From JBDTCS01 sp039923455 (GTDB taxonomy: Bacteria > Bacteroidota > Ignavibacteria > Palsa-1295): a stretch of 14,630 nt of DNA. The DNA lies in NCBI GenBank assembly GCA_039923455.1, contig JBDTCS010000289.1, positions 1 through 14,630 of the forward strand, read 5' to 3'. The notes under the pieces were generated by a model. The model had not been told where the DNA came from. It worked only from the letters and a program-made list of their open reading frames with translations, and made no database searches. Shown in pieces: positions 1-6,574 of this stretch. Numbering within the stretch: the first letter of the stretch is position 1; every line of letters starts with the position of its first letter. The position numbers were made by a program, and so were the translations under genes.

Positions 1-148
1 AGGCAAGCGCAAGACCGCGAGGGGGCACAACGGAAATTGGGAGATCCATGTCTGTTTCGTACGGGTAGGACAAGTGCACATACGACCACAGCAAAACTGC
101 GATGAAGAGCGATCCGATCAGTATTCCGATTCTGCGTCCCAGTCCCAA
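1..148 (-). CDS. YbbR/CdaR-like membrane protein, N-terminal fragment (runs off the window)
   Basis: This is an open frame on the minus strand that begins at a TTG and is cut by the left edge of the window, leaving about 49 residues. The N-terminus is short and basic (MGLGRRIG), followed by one hydrophobic segment at about residues 8-24 ending in LLWSYVHLSY. After that comes an extracytoplasmic stretch containing DLPISVVPPRGLAL. A single membrane anchor, the LW-YV pattern at its end and a P-x-x-V-x-P-x-GLAL first beta strand are typical of YbbR-domain proteins. In Firmicutes this family (CdaR) regulates the diadenylate cyclase CdaA; in Bacteroidota-type genomes its role is less clear. No ATG lies between the upstream in-frame stop (161-163) and the membrane segment, so TTG is the best start. 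It follows the BMC-like gene by 53 bases. The family call rests on only 49 residues. Confidence 0.55.
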   Translation of the reverse strand, partial: MGLGRRIGILIGSLFIAVLLWSYVHLSYPYETDMDLPISVVPPRGLALA

Positions 149-201
149 GTTCGTTGTGCGCTAAGCGTTCGATCGGTGTTGCATGATGTGCAATGCAGAT
201 G

Positions 202-876
202 TTAGCTTGGAAGCATCGCTTGACCAAGTGAAGATCGCGCCTCTGTCGTTCGAATGCGCTCTTCCAAAGTTTTCATCAACTGCAAAAGCTCTGCACGATT
301 TGCTCGTGAGATCGCGCGACCAACGATCGGAAAATCTGGCAACATGCGCGCATACTTTCGCAACTCGACCACACTTAGCGCTTCAAGCTCCAAAAGAGTC
401 TTCGTTTGAAAATCGGTGGTGGACTTTACTTTTCGCATCACAGGTCTCCTCGTGACGGTCGTTTCAAAAGGATGCTCGGTCGCAGTCTGCTTCGGATACG
501 ATTCGGAACGAGCTGCTTGAACGTGCGTCGCAGACGGTGTGGCTTTCTCTGCTGTACTCGTAAGCTTCCCGCCGAACGAGGCTCCCATCACTGAGCGGAT
601 CAGCATTTCCATCGTTGCGATATTGGGCCGAGCAAAAAATGCGCTCTCTTCTACGAGGCCTTCGGCTTTCATCATTTGGAGTGCGTGTTGCACTTCCGCA
701 AGTGGTCCGGCAATGATCGTAGTGATCGAACCCGCGGCATTCACAGGGCTCACAGCAACGACGCGCGATCTCGTTTCTTGGCCGAGACGTTGCACAAGTC
801 GCGCAGCGGCCATGAAGCCGAGCGATTCCACTATCGCGACGCTCTCTTCTGCTTCTAAGACGATACTGGTTTCCAT
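202..876 (-). CDS. BMC-fold protein with C-terminal Rho_N/SAP-like domain (EutK-like architecture)
   Basis: The protein has 224 residues in three parts. Residues about 12-95 read like a bacterial microcompartment (BMC) domain: the VAIVESLGFMAAARL strand-helix start (compare ALGMIETRGLVAAIEA), a small-residue loop NAAGS at 46-50 where shell hexamers have their pore loop, the TTIIAGPLAEVQHAL strand-helix, and FFARPNIATMEMLI (compare VIPRPHxDVExIL). Residues about 96-158 are a Ser/Thr/Ala-rich basic linker, probably disordered. Residues about 159-206 (LLELEALSVVELRKYAR, then ISRANRAELLQLM) match the Rho_N/SAP helix-extended-loop-helix pattern, usually a nucleic-acid-binding module. The conserved edge lysine of shell proteins appears to be Gln33. 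The start ATG has no clear ribosome site. It lies 124 bases downstream of recX. The fold assignment is by pattern and the function is unknown; a shell-derived nucleic-acid-binding or scaffold protein is an inference. Confidence 0.65.
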   Translation of the reverse strand: METSIVLEAEESVAIVESLGFMAAARLVQRLGQETRSRVVAVSPVNAAGSITTIIAGPLAEVQHALQMMKAEGLVEESAFFARPNIATMEMLIRSVMGASFGGKLTSTAEKATPSATHVQAARSESYPKQTATEHPFETTVTRRPVMRKVKSTTDFQTKTLLELEALSVVELRKYARMLPDFPIVGRAISRANRAELLQLMKTLEERIRTTEARSSLGQAMLPS

Positions 877-1000
877 AGGGCGTACAAATGAGGTTCACAA
901 GTTACGAAAGCTAACACAAAGCGGGCATTGCGAGTTGCGGTTTTGGGTTCATTCTCATCGCATTTATTAAACTTTGTTCGACTCAATCCCCTTCGCTTTC

Positions 1001-1648
1001 TTAATCCTCATCGACGTCTTCGCCTGTCAACTTCGTATGAATCTTCGCGATAAGATTACTTGAAAATCCGCGAGAGGCAAGAAAGGCGTAAAGTTTTTGT
1101 TTGCGTTTTCGGGGTTCCTCTCGTTCCAATCTGGGCCAACGCTTCATCGCAGCTGCGAGAGCTCGATCTTCGTCCGATTCATCGACAGTCAGTGTTGCAA
1201 GTGTCTGCTCGATCACCTCTTTGCCGATTCCTTTTTGTGTGAGTTCGTAGCCGAGTTGCTTTGCGGAAATTTTCTTACGCATCAAGCGATCATGCAGATA
1301 GGCTTTTGCCCACGCTGCATCGTCAACAAGATTATAATCCCGTAAAAACTCCATGACGCGCTCGATGATCGAATCCGGAATTTCCTCTTTGACCAGCCGG
1401 ACACGGATCTCTTTCTCACTTCGTGCTCGACGATTCACGTAGGACATCGCGATTCGCTTCGCCGATATCCAATAATCGAAGTCGATTATTTTGTCGTGGA
1501 GTTCCTCGTCGATGTAGTCCCCTTTGCGAAGTCGGAATTCCTCGATGGTCTGCTCGTTTACGCCAAAAGCAAAAACCTCCTCGACAAAAAGCGATGCCCG
1601 CTCTTTGTCCTTTTTCTGCCGAACGATGGAGGTTATTTTGCCGATCAT
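1001..1648 (-). CDS. recX: RecX, regulator of RecA
   Basis: RecX binds along RecA filaments and modulates, usually inhibits, their extension and recombinase activity in the cytoplasm. The 215 residues show the family layout: a basic N-terminal segment, then repeated three-helix modules. The first reads AKRIAMSYVNRRARSEKEIRVRL, here seen around residues 63-85, and is followed by IIERVMEFLRDYNLVDDAAWAKAYL and by KKISAKQLGYEL with a KGIGKEVIEQTL partner. The last module is near the C-terminus (LYAFLASRGFSSNLI). The tail is acidic (GEDVDED). The ATG at 1648 is the only sensible start, because an in-frame TGA lies two codons upstream. The gene follows recA by 164 bases, across a hairpin and an 18-bp repeat array that may set its level relative to recA. 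Length and order (recA then recX) are normal for the family. Confidence 0.92.
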   Translation of the reverse strand: MIGKITSIVRQKKDKERASLFVEEVFAFGVNEQTIEEFRLRKGDYIDEELHDKIIDFDYWISAKRIAMSYVNRRARSEKEIRVRLVKEEIPDSIIERVMEFLRDYNLVDDAAWAKAYLHDRLMRKKISAKQLGYELTQKGIGKEVIEQTLATLTVDESDEDRALAAAMKRWPRLEREEPRKRKQKLYAFLASRGFSSNLIAKIHTKLTGEDVDED

Positions 1649-1675
1649 TATTCACTTCAACGAAACACTTCTATT

Positions 1676-1733
1676 CAACCATAGTCTTCTTTACAACCAT
1701 AGTCTTCTTTACAACCATAGTTTTCTCTACAAC
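1676..1733 (-). repeat. 18-bp tandem repeat, about 3.2 copies, between recA and recX
   Basis: On the plus strand the unit is CAACCATAGTCTTCTTTA. Copies lie at 1676-1693 and 1694-1711 (identical) and 1712-1729 (two substitutions), followed by a partial CAAC at 1730-1733. Read on the recX strand each unit is TAAAGAAGACTATGGTTG and carries an ATG preceded by an AGAAG-like purine stretch. Because 18 is a multiple of three, the array also encodes a 15-residue frame from 1718 to 1671 built of MVVKKT units and ending in TAG, 22 bases before the recX ATG. Perfect copies next to one another suggest recent slippage. Whether this is a leader, a spacer or neutral is not known. Confidence 0.85.
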
Positions 1734-1737
1734 GACG

Positions 1738-1770
1738 AAGGCATCCGCTCGCGAATCGAACGGATGCCTT
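1738..1770 (-). terminator. Terminator-like hairpin downstream of recA
   Basis: AAGGCATCCG at 1738-1747 and CGGATGCCTT at 1761-1770 form a perfect 10-bp inverted repeat with a 13-base loop, 42 bases after the recA stop. On the recA strand the second arm is followed by CGTCGTTG rather than a T-run, so termination may be partial. In E. coli a leaky terminator between recA and recX lowers RecX relative to RecA; a similar arrangement here is an inference. A 10-bp palindrome GTAATATTAC lies beside it at 1774-1783. Confidence 0.6.
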
Positions 1771-1812
1771 TCTGTAATATTACGCAGATTGCCCCTTCAC
1801 GGAGTTCGAAAA

Positions 1813-2907
1813 TTAGGCTGTCGCCTTTTGCTTGCGTGCAGGCTTTTCCTCACCGACGGCACCGCCGGCCGAAACGCTACCGTTCGTGGTAAGCGGGGGT
1901 GTGTCGATCGTAATCCCGAGCTTTGCACGAACCAGACGCTCTACATTTTCGAAAGCTTCCGGATTTTCCTTCAAATAGGTTTTCACCGAATCGCGACCCT
2001 GACCAATTCGCTCACCGGCGAATGAGAACCAAGAGCCTGCCTTCTGAATGATGTCATGCTCAATGCCGACATCGATCATATCGCCCATCTTCGAAATGCC
2101 CTCGTTATAGAGCACATCAAACTCGACCTCACGGAAAGGAGGAGCAAGTTTATTCTTGACCACTTTCACGCGCACGCGATTGCCGATGAGTTCGGTGCCA
2201 TCTTTGATCACGTCGCGACGACGAATATCGAGTCGGATCGATGCATAGAACTTGAGTGCATTACCACCGGTAGTCGTCTCGGGATTGCCGTAGAGCACGC
2301 CGATCTTCGAGCGAAGTTGATTTGTAAAGATTACTGTCGTGCCCGACTTTCCGATCACCGCTGTAATCTTGCGCATTGCCTGCGACATCAGTCTTGCATG
2401 CGAACCCATTTGTGCATCACCCATCTCTCCTTCGATCTCCGCACGAGGCGTTAGCGCTGCAACCGAATCGACGATGATCACATCGAGCGCTGCCGAACGT
2501 ACGAGCTGCTCCAAAATATCTAGCGCCTGCTCACCAAACTCCGGCTGCGAAAGAATCAGCTCTTCCGTGTTCACACCGAGTCGCTTCGCATAGGTAACAT
2601 CGAGCGCATGCTCTGTATCAATAAACGCAGCGTTGCCGCCACGCTTTTGTGCTTCGGCAATAATGTGCAAGCACAGTGTGGTTTTGCCGGATGATTCGGG
2701 GCCGTAGATCTCGACGATACGCCCGCGTGGCACACCACCAATTCCGATCGCAGCATCCAGCGAGAGCGAGCCCGTCGGAATCACTTCCACTTTGACGTGC
2801 GGCGCATCGCCTAAACGCATGACAGAACCTTTGCCGTGATTCTTCTCGATCGCTTCCATCGCAACTTGCAGCGCCTTTTTCCTGGCCTCGATAGTGGTGT
2901 GATCCAT
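1813..2907 (-). CDS. recA: RecA recombinase
   Basis: RecA polymerises on single-stranded DNA with ATP, performs homology search and strand exchange, and triggers SOS-type repressor cleavage. The 364 residues include the N-terminal polymerisation helix (KALQVAMEAIEKNHGKGSVM), Walker A GPESSGKTT at about 69-77, the catalytic glutamate region FIDTEHALD around 95-103, Walker B LDVIIVDSVAAL at about 141-152, and the L2 DNA-binding loop with FTNQLRSKIG and GNPETTTGGNALKFYAS at about 194-223. The Gln in FTNQ is the allosteric glutamine. The C-terminal tail (about 335-364) is Thr/Ser/Gly-rich and ends in basic residues (EEKPARKQKATA), not the acidic tail of E. coli RecA. The ATG start has only a weak AGAG upstream. 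recX follows on the same strand. Upstream there are symmetric 18-bp sites that may be operators. Confidence 0.97.
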   Translation of the reverse strand: MDHTTIEARKKALQVAMEAIEKNHGKGSVMRLGDAPHVKVEVIPTGSLSLDAAIGIGGVPRGRIVEIYGPESSGKTTLCLHIIAEAQKRGGNAAFIDTEHALDVTYAKRLGVNTEELILSQPEFGEQALDILEQLVRSAALDVIIVDSVAALTPRAEIEGEMGDAQMGSHARLMSQAMRKITAVIGKSGTTVIFTNQLRSKIGVLYGNPETTTGGNALKFYASIRLDIRRRDVIKDGTELIGNRVRVKVVKNKLAPPFREVEFDVLYNEGISKMGDMIDVGIEHDIIQKAGSWFSFAGERIGQGRDSVKTYLKENPEAFENVERLVRAKLGITIDTPPLTTNGSVSAGGAVGEEKPARKQKATA

Positions 2908-2955
2908 GGCTCTAATATGTATTCGTTTGAATGAAGATGGACTTGGACTAGCATA

Positions 2956-2973
2956 GGTGCCTATAACGGCACC
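2956..2973 (-). promoter_or_regulatory. Perfect inverted repeat GGTGCC-N6-GGCACC upstream of recA, possible SOS operator
   Basis: GGTGCC at 2956-2961 and GGCACC at 2968-2973 are perfect inverted arms around TATAAC, 48 bases upstream of the recA ATG. The dyad fits an operator read by a dimeric repressor such as LexA, and recA is a usual SOS target. It does not match the E. coli (CTGT-N8-ACAG) or Bacillus (GAAC-N4-GTTC) boxes. It shares GGT and ACC ends and an 18-base length with the box I recall for Geobacter, but not its inner bases. It could also be a 5' UTR hairpin. Confidence 0.4.
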
Positions 2974-2988
2974 CCATCCTAACGCTTA

Positions 2989-3006
2989 GAATTCCGAGTT
3001 GAATTC
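2989..3006 (-). promoter_or_regulatory. Second symmetric site GAATTC-N6-GAATTC upstream of recA
   Basis: GAATTC at 2989-2994 and again at 3001-3006, separated by CGAGTT. As GAATTC is self-complementary, the pair is both a direct and an inverted repeat of 18 bases, the same overall length and spacer as the neighbouring GGTGCC dyad 15 bases away. It may be a second operator or part of the promoter. There is no independent support for function. Confidence 0.3.
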
Positions 3007-3112
3007 CCACAAATTTAGAAAAGTTTTGGGTTCCAGACCAACAAAACGGCTATTTTGAGCCATTTCGTGGTTGAAGGTACCAGCCCGCAATAATAAAATG
3101 CTGGCACAAATC

Positions 3113-3120
3113 TATATTTG
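3113..3120 (+). promoter_or_regulatory. Possible Bacteroidota-type -7 promoter element
   Basis: TATATTTG fits the TAnnTTTG -7 consensus of Bacteroidota sigma factors and lies 86 bases before the ATG of the downstream secreted protein. I do not see a clear TTG at the expected -33 distance, so this is only a candidate. Confidence 0.25.
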
Positions 3121-3206
3121 TAATAATTGGTATTGCTTCTGCTCTTGTTCGCTCTTCCAAATTAGCCTTAGCAAAAGCAACATTGAATCATTTGTCCATG
3201 ATCCTT

Positions 3207-3761
3207 ATGAAGCAGCATTTTTTGCGCGTTGTTCTGCTCGTGCTTTCGCTGAGTGTTTTTAGCAATTCAAATATACGCGCTCAATTCGGGCCTGGTGGTG
3301 TATATGTCGGGCCGGAACTTGGTGCTGGTGTAACCGGTGGGGTGCCCGCATTCGGAATTCATGCCGAGATCCCGATCGTAGGACAAGGTAAGATCGGCAC
3401 CGGCACCGTCGGACTTGCATTACGAGTAAATTATTGGAAGTGGGAAGCTGAACCCGTGAATGCAAATCCGGACTATCACTTTACTTATACTTACATCCCA
3501 GCGGTCGCGTTTATCAACTACCATTTTATTCTAGGCAATCATACGCTCGACCCATACGTAGGAATTGGTGCGGGTTACCAAGTTATCACCTGGGTGTGGC
3601 ACGGATTGCTCGATGGAAAAATTTGGGTCCCGAATACGAGTGGATTGATAATCGCAGGGCAAGTCGGTGCACGATATTTCTTTTCTCCTACGTTCGCGCT
3701 ACTCATGAACTTCGGATTCGGGCTCGCGAATGTTGGAATTGGTGCAGACTTCAGGCTTTGA
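3207..3761 (+). CDS. Secreted outer-membrane beta-barrel-like protein of unknown function
   Basis: The 184-residue product from the ATG at 3207 starts with a clean Sec signal peptide: MKQHFLRVV, hydrophobic LLVLSLSVF, and probable cleavage after Ala25 in IRA|QFG. The mature part alternates aromatic/hydrophobic and small residues in short strands: VYVGPELGAGVTGG, VGLALRVNYWKWE, YTYIPAVAFINYHFI, LDPYVGIGAGYQVITW, GLIIAGQVGARYFFS, FALLMNFGFGLANVGIGADF. This is the pattern of small outer-membrane beta barrels (OmpW or porin-like), and the terminal strand ends near the C-terminus with FRL. TTG at 3183 and ATG at 3198 are alternative starts but would put extra residues before the signal peptide. 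It is the only gene in its transcript here, and its end overlaps the convergent glycosyltransferase end by 11 bases. I do not recognise a specific family or substrate. Confidence 0.65.
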   Translation: MKQHFLRVVLLVLSLSVFSNSNIRAQFGPGGVYVGPELGAGVTGGVPAFGIHAEIPIVGQGKIGTGTVGLALRVNYWKWEAEPVNANPDYHFTYTYIPAVAFINYHFILGNHTLDPYVGIGAGYQVITWVWHGLLDGKIWVPNTSGLIIAGQVGARYFFSPTFALLMNFGFGLANVGIGADFRL

Positions 3762-5106
3762 TCGCTTTTGATCGTACGCGGAAAAACGTAGAGATACAAT
3801 AGGGATAGAGCAAGGGTATCGCAGGATAAAAATATCGCGGCTCGACATTCGTCATCAGATGTGTGCCGATGAAATAGCAGAGCAAGAGTAAGATCATCAC
3901 ATGCGCATCACGGGAGACGTGCCAAGCCCGCACGAATCCGACCATAGCGAGCAGGATCAAAAGCCAACCGAGCATCGGAGAGAGAAATCTCGTGATGGTT
4001 TCGATCGGTCGATCACTAAACATGGTGATATACTTTCCCGGAAATCGCTGTGAGAGATCATCCGACGCCTTCGCAAAATTCACCGAGTCGGAAAAATAGA
4101 GTCCCCGTACCGTAAACATAAGCGGAATGCGTCGAAGCACCACCGTCGCATAAAACCACGGATGATGCTTGATCGTATCGACGGCAACTTGAAAAAGCCT
4201 CGCGTCATTTTGCTTTCCGTGCGGATAGAACAGCTGCTTCGTATTCAGCACGTTATGCGCGACACGGTCATCGGCGTAGGTGGTGCCGAGTGTATCACCG
4301 AACTGGCTAATCCCCTCATACATCGTTGTTCCACTGCCCAGATTGAGTGGTACGATCTCACCGCTTAGCGCATAATTCTTCACGGTGTTGATACCAATCC
4401 CAACTGCAACAAGTCCGCCCAGAATCACACACGCGAGTATGACTTTTTTCGGACGCATGAAGAACAATCCGAACGGCAAAAGAAAAAGTGGAAAGAGCAC
4501 TAAGTCAGGACGCAGATAGATCGAGCCTGCGAGCAACAATCCGGCATAGATAATATACTTTGTTTCCTTCGTAAGAAAGAACCGCGTCAACTCCAGCGCA
4601 AAACCGAGCATGATCAGTGTTGTGAACGCGTCCGGAAGAAGTGCGATCTCGAAGCGAGCCTGATTGGGCCAAACGGCGGCAAGAATTCCTGACCAATATG
4701 CGATATGCTCCGACTTCGGGTGATTCGAAAAGATGACTTGCGCCAACTTGTACACCAAGACAGCACTAAACCCCATAATGATCGCTTGGCCGATCTGAAA
4801 CGCAACGGGACTCATTCCAGCGATTAATCCGATGAAGGCAAAGTAGAGCACGTATCCTACCGGTCTACCAATGAATGGGAGATATTCCATCTGTACATTG
4901 CCGGAGTTGAAGGGTGCGACATCAACATACGCTGTTAATCCGTGACCTTGCAACAAGTTGCTCGCAGCATCAATATATTCATGCGTGATTCCTCCATAAT
5001 AATTGGCACCGGGAAATAGCAAGACAAAGAGCAAACGCACGGCAACTGCGATCACGAAGAGTTGGAACTTCGTATCGGAGATAATTCGCATGAGGGAAAG
5101 AGACAT
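3751..5106 (-). CDS. GT39/ArnT-like multi-pass glycosyltransferase
   Basis: The predicted 451-residue integral membrane protein has roughly ten hydrophobic segments, the first at about residues 14-31 (FQLFVIAVAVRLLFVLLF). It is followed by a first periplasmic loop with HEYIDAASNLLQGHGL and then FIGRPVGYVLYFAF. A loop carrying acidic residues after the first helix, followed by an R-P-x-G-Y motif, is typical of GT-C enzymes of the GT39/PMT-ArnT type, which transfer sugars from polyprenyl-phosphate donors at the periplasmic face. The usual DE pair after helix 1 is here HEY. Start choice: the ATG at 5106 lies 7 bases after the flippase stop. An ATG at 5133 and a TTG at 5166 (with GGAGG nine bases upstream, inside the flippase gene) would lengthen the protein. 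It is the last gene of the polysaccharide module. Donor and acceptor are unknown. Confidence 0.7.
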   Translation of the reverse strand: MSLSLMRIISDTKFQLFVIAVAVRLLFVLLFPGANYYGGITHEYIDAASNLLQGHGLTAYVDVAPFNSGNVQMEYLPFIGRPVGYVLYFAFIGLIAGMSPVAFQIGQAIIMGFSAVLVYKLAQVIFSNHPKSEHIAYWSGILAAVWPNQARFEIALLPDAFTTLIMLGFALELTRFFLTKETKYIIYAGLLLAGSIYLRPDLVLFPLFLLPFGLFFMRPKKVILACVILGGLVAVGIGINTVKNYALSGEIVPLNLGSGTTMYEGISQFGDTLGTTYADDRVAHNVLNTKQLFYPHGKQNDARLFQVAVDTIKHHPWFYATVVLRRIPLMFTVRGLYFSDSVNFAKASDDLSQRFPGKYITMFSDRPIETITRFLSPMLGWLLILLAMVGFVRAWHVSRDAHVMILLLLCYFIGTHLMTNVEPRYFYPAIPLLYPYCISTFFRVRSKAIKA

Positions 5107-5113
5107 GCTGCGT

Positions 5114-6457
5114 TTAGAAGCCGGTGGTGTCATCACCGGTGCGCCCTTTGATGCGATTGACGACAAATCCTTTTGCCTCCATCGCCCTACTTAGAATTCC
5201 ACGAGCGGAAATTTCCAGCTCGCTACGCATTGCAAAGAAAGTAAATAGCCCTAAGGCGGTCGTCGAGATGAGCACCGTCAGAGCTGCACCCATGGAGTGC
5301 ATACTTGGTACGAGCAGAAAGTTTAGGACGAAGAACAAAATTGTCGCACTCAGCACGGCAAGGAATAAGCTTCGTGCTTTGCCGATACCGATCAAGACGT
5401 TCGTCGCGACCAGTGAGAGTGGCATCGTAAATCCGGAGAGCATCAATATCTGAAAGATCGGTGCCGCCGCATCGTACTTCCCATTGTACATAATATGGAA
5501 GAGCGGATTTGCAATCACGACGAGCACGAGCGATACCGGAATAAGCGCAGCGAATGCCATAAATAATAGCTTCTCGATCAGCGCAGAAAGTCCTTTCATG
5601 TTCTGAGATGTGTAGAGCCTCGAACTCACAGGTACAATAAGAAGCGTCGCGCCTTCTCGCGCTGCGTCGAGAAAACGGAAGATCGTTTTGGCGGCACCGA
5701 ATATTCCCGCCTCGACAGGTCCCCAGAACATCGTGACAAAAAGCGCATCCGACCACTGTTGCAGCGTCAGAAGCGTGCTCGTTCCGGCCTGATATTTTGC
5801 AAAGGAAAGTAAGCGTCCATACTCCCATCTGGGTACACTGAAGAGTGGCATGCGAAGATAACCGTCGCGGCAAAAGATGAATGCAACCATACTCGAAATC
5901 GTCGCGCCCAGCATATTGATCTTCAGAAAATCGGTAGCAGTGTGCATCAACCCAAACACGTTCGCGAGCACCGTGATGACAATGATCGAACCGAAAAAGG
6001 ATAGATCAACCCAAAATATCGCACGAATGCGATACGAAACTTGTAAGTAGCGAATGCCGACATTCCGAAAAATTCCGAGCACAAGAAAGATCGGCATAAA
6101 AGGCAACATCGTCACCAGTTGCTTACTATTTAAGAGCGCAGCAATAGGAGCATTCAGGAGCGCAAGCGCCCCACCAAAGAGAATTAGGAATATCGTATAG
6201 AGATTAAAGCTTGCTGCAAGCACCTCGCCCATCTCGGCCTCATGCTCGCTTGCAAATTTTACCATCGGCTGAAGAAAGATCGCATCCGAAAGGACGGAGA
6301 GTATCAGAAACATCGACTGGAAGACATAAAAATCACCATACTCCGACGTTGGCAATTTATTGATCACCAGAAAAATCACCGCGAAGCCGTAGAACAGCAG
6401 CAGCGATTTATCTGCGATCGTCCAAACTCCTTTGTCTAAATGTTCCGAAATCTTCAT
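5114..6457 (-). CDS. Wzx-like polysaccharide flippase (MATE/MOP superfamily)
   Basis: The 447-residue protein has about twelve hydrophobic helices and few charged residues between them. The N-terminus (WTIADKSLLLFYGFAVIFLVINKLPTSEYGDFYVFQSMFLI) closely fits the family pattern of a first helix followed by an L-x-x-x-E-Y-G-x-F-x-V/F motif. Mid-protein GPVEAGIFGAAKTIFRFLDA resembles the second half-repeat signature (VGxYxAAxRI), and LLVPSMHSMGAAL resembles the late GAA motif. Such proteins move undecaprenyl-linked sugar units across the inner membrane for O-antigen, capsule or exopolysaccharide export. A TTG two codons earlier (6463) is less likely than the ATG at 6457. It sits between the heparinase-family gene and the GT39-like gene, 117 bases after the former, supporting a joint role in a surface glycan. 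The exact substrate cannot be told. Confidence 0.82.
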   Translation of the reverse strand: MKISEHLDKGVWTIADKSLLLFYGFAVIFLVINKLPTSEYGDFYVFQSMFLILSVLSDAIFLQPMVKFASEHEAEMGEVLAASFNLYTIFLILFGGALALLNAPIAALLNSKQLVTMLPFMPIFLVLGIFRNVGIRYLQVSYRIRAIFWVDLSFFGSIIVITVLANVFGLMHTATDFLKINMLGATISSMVAFIFCRDGYLRMPLFSVPRWEYGRLLSFAKYQAGTSTLLTLQQWSDALFVTMFWGPVEAGIFGAAKTIFRFLDAAREGATLLIVPVSSRLYTSQNMKGLSALIEKLLFMAFAALIPVSLVLVVIANPLFHIMYNGKYDAAAPIFQILMLSGFTMPLSLVATNVLIGIGKARSLFLAVLSATILFFVLNFLLVPSMHSMGAALTVLISTTALGLFTFFAMRSELEISARGILSRAMEAKGFVVNRIKGRTGDDTTGF

Positions 6458-6574
6458 GCGCAAATAGTATACTGCGGTACTTCGATACCCTAAATTCGGC
6501 GAAACTCCTGCAACAATGAATTCGAATAATCGTGCAATGCGGACGGTTTTTTACCCTGTGATCGCAACAACCCT

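Larger units (their letters stand above)
2908..3206. other. Divergent intergenic region between recA and the outer-membrane-type gene
   Basis: This 299-base stretch separates the recA start (minus) from the secreted-protein start (plus), so it should hold promoters for both. I see two symmetric 18-bp sites on the recA side, listed separately. On the other side is CCAGC (3080-3084) with GCTGG (3100-3104), followed by TATATTTG at 3113-3120. I see no gene in it; frames through it are short and lack family resemblance. Confidence 0.5.

Noticed and set aside
464..898. 144-codon minus-strand frame overlapping the BMC-like gene
   Set aside because: It is Arg/Cys/Ser-rich with no domain pattern and overlaps a frame with a clear BMC-like and Rho_N-like layout. 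It is a shadow frame.
539..970. 143-codon plus-strand frame antisense to the BMC-like gene
   Set aside because: It is composed of the complement of the coding frame, ends without recognisable features and has no family match.
1676..1733. Short direct repeats considered as a CRISPR array
   Set aside because: Units are directly adjacent with no spacers and no cas genes are near. It is a simple tandem repeat.
1423..2025. 200-codon plus-strand frame across recX, the repeats and recA
   Set aside because: It is antisense to two certain genes, its middle is low-complexity repeat translation, and it has no domain resemblance.
5223..5873. 216-codon minus-strand frame inside the flippase gene
   Set aside because: It is Arg/Cys-rich, typical of an off-frame reading, while the overlapping frame has twelve hydrophobic segments and family motifs.
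6458..6574. TATACT near the flippase start considered as a -10 box
   Set aside because: It would place the transcription start almost at the ATG, and no good -35 lies at the right distance.
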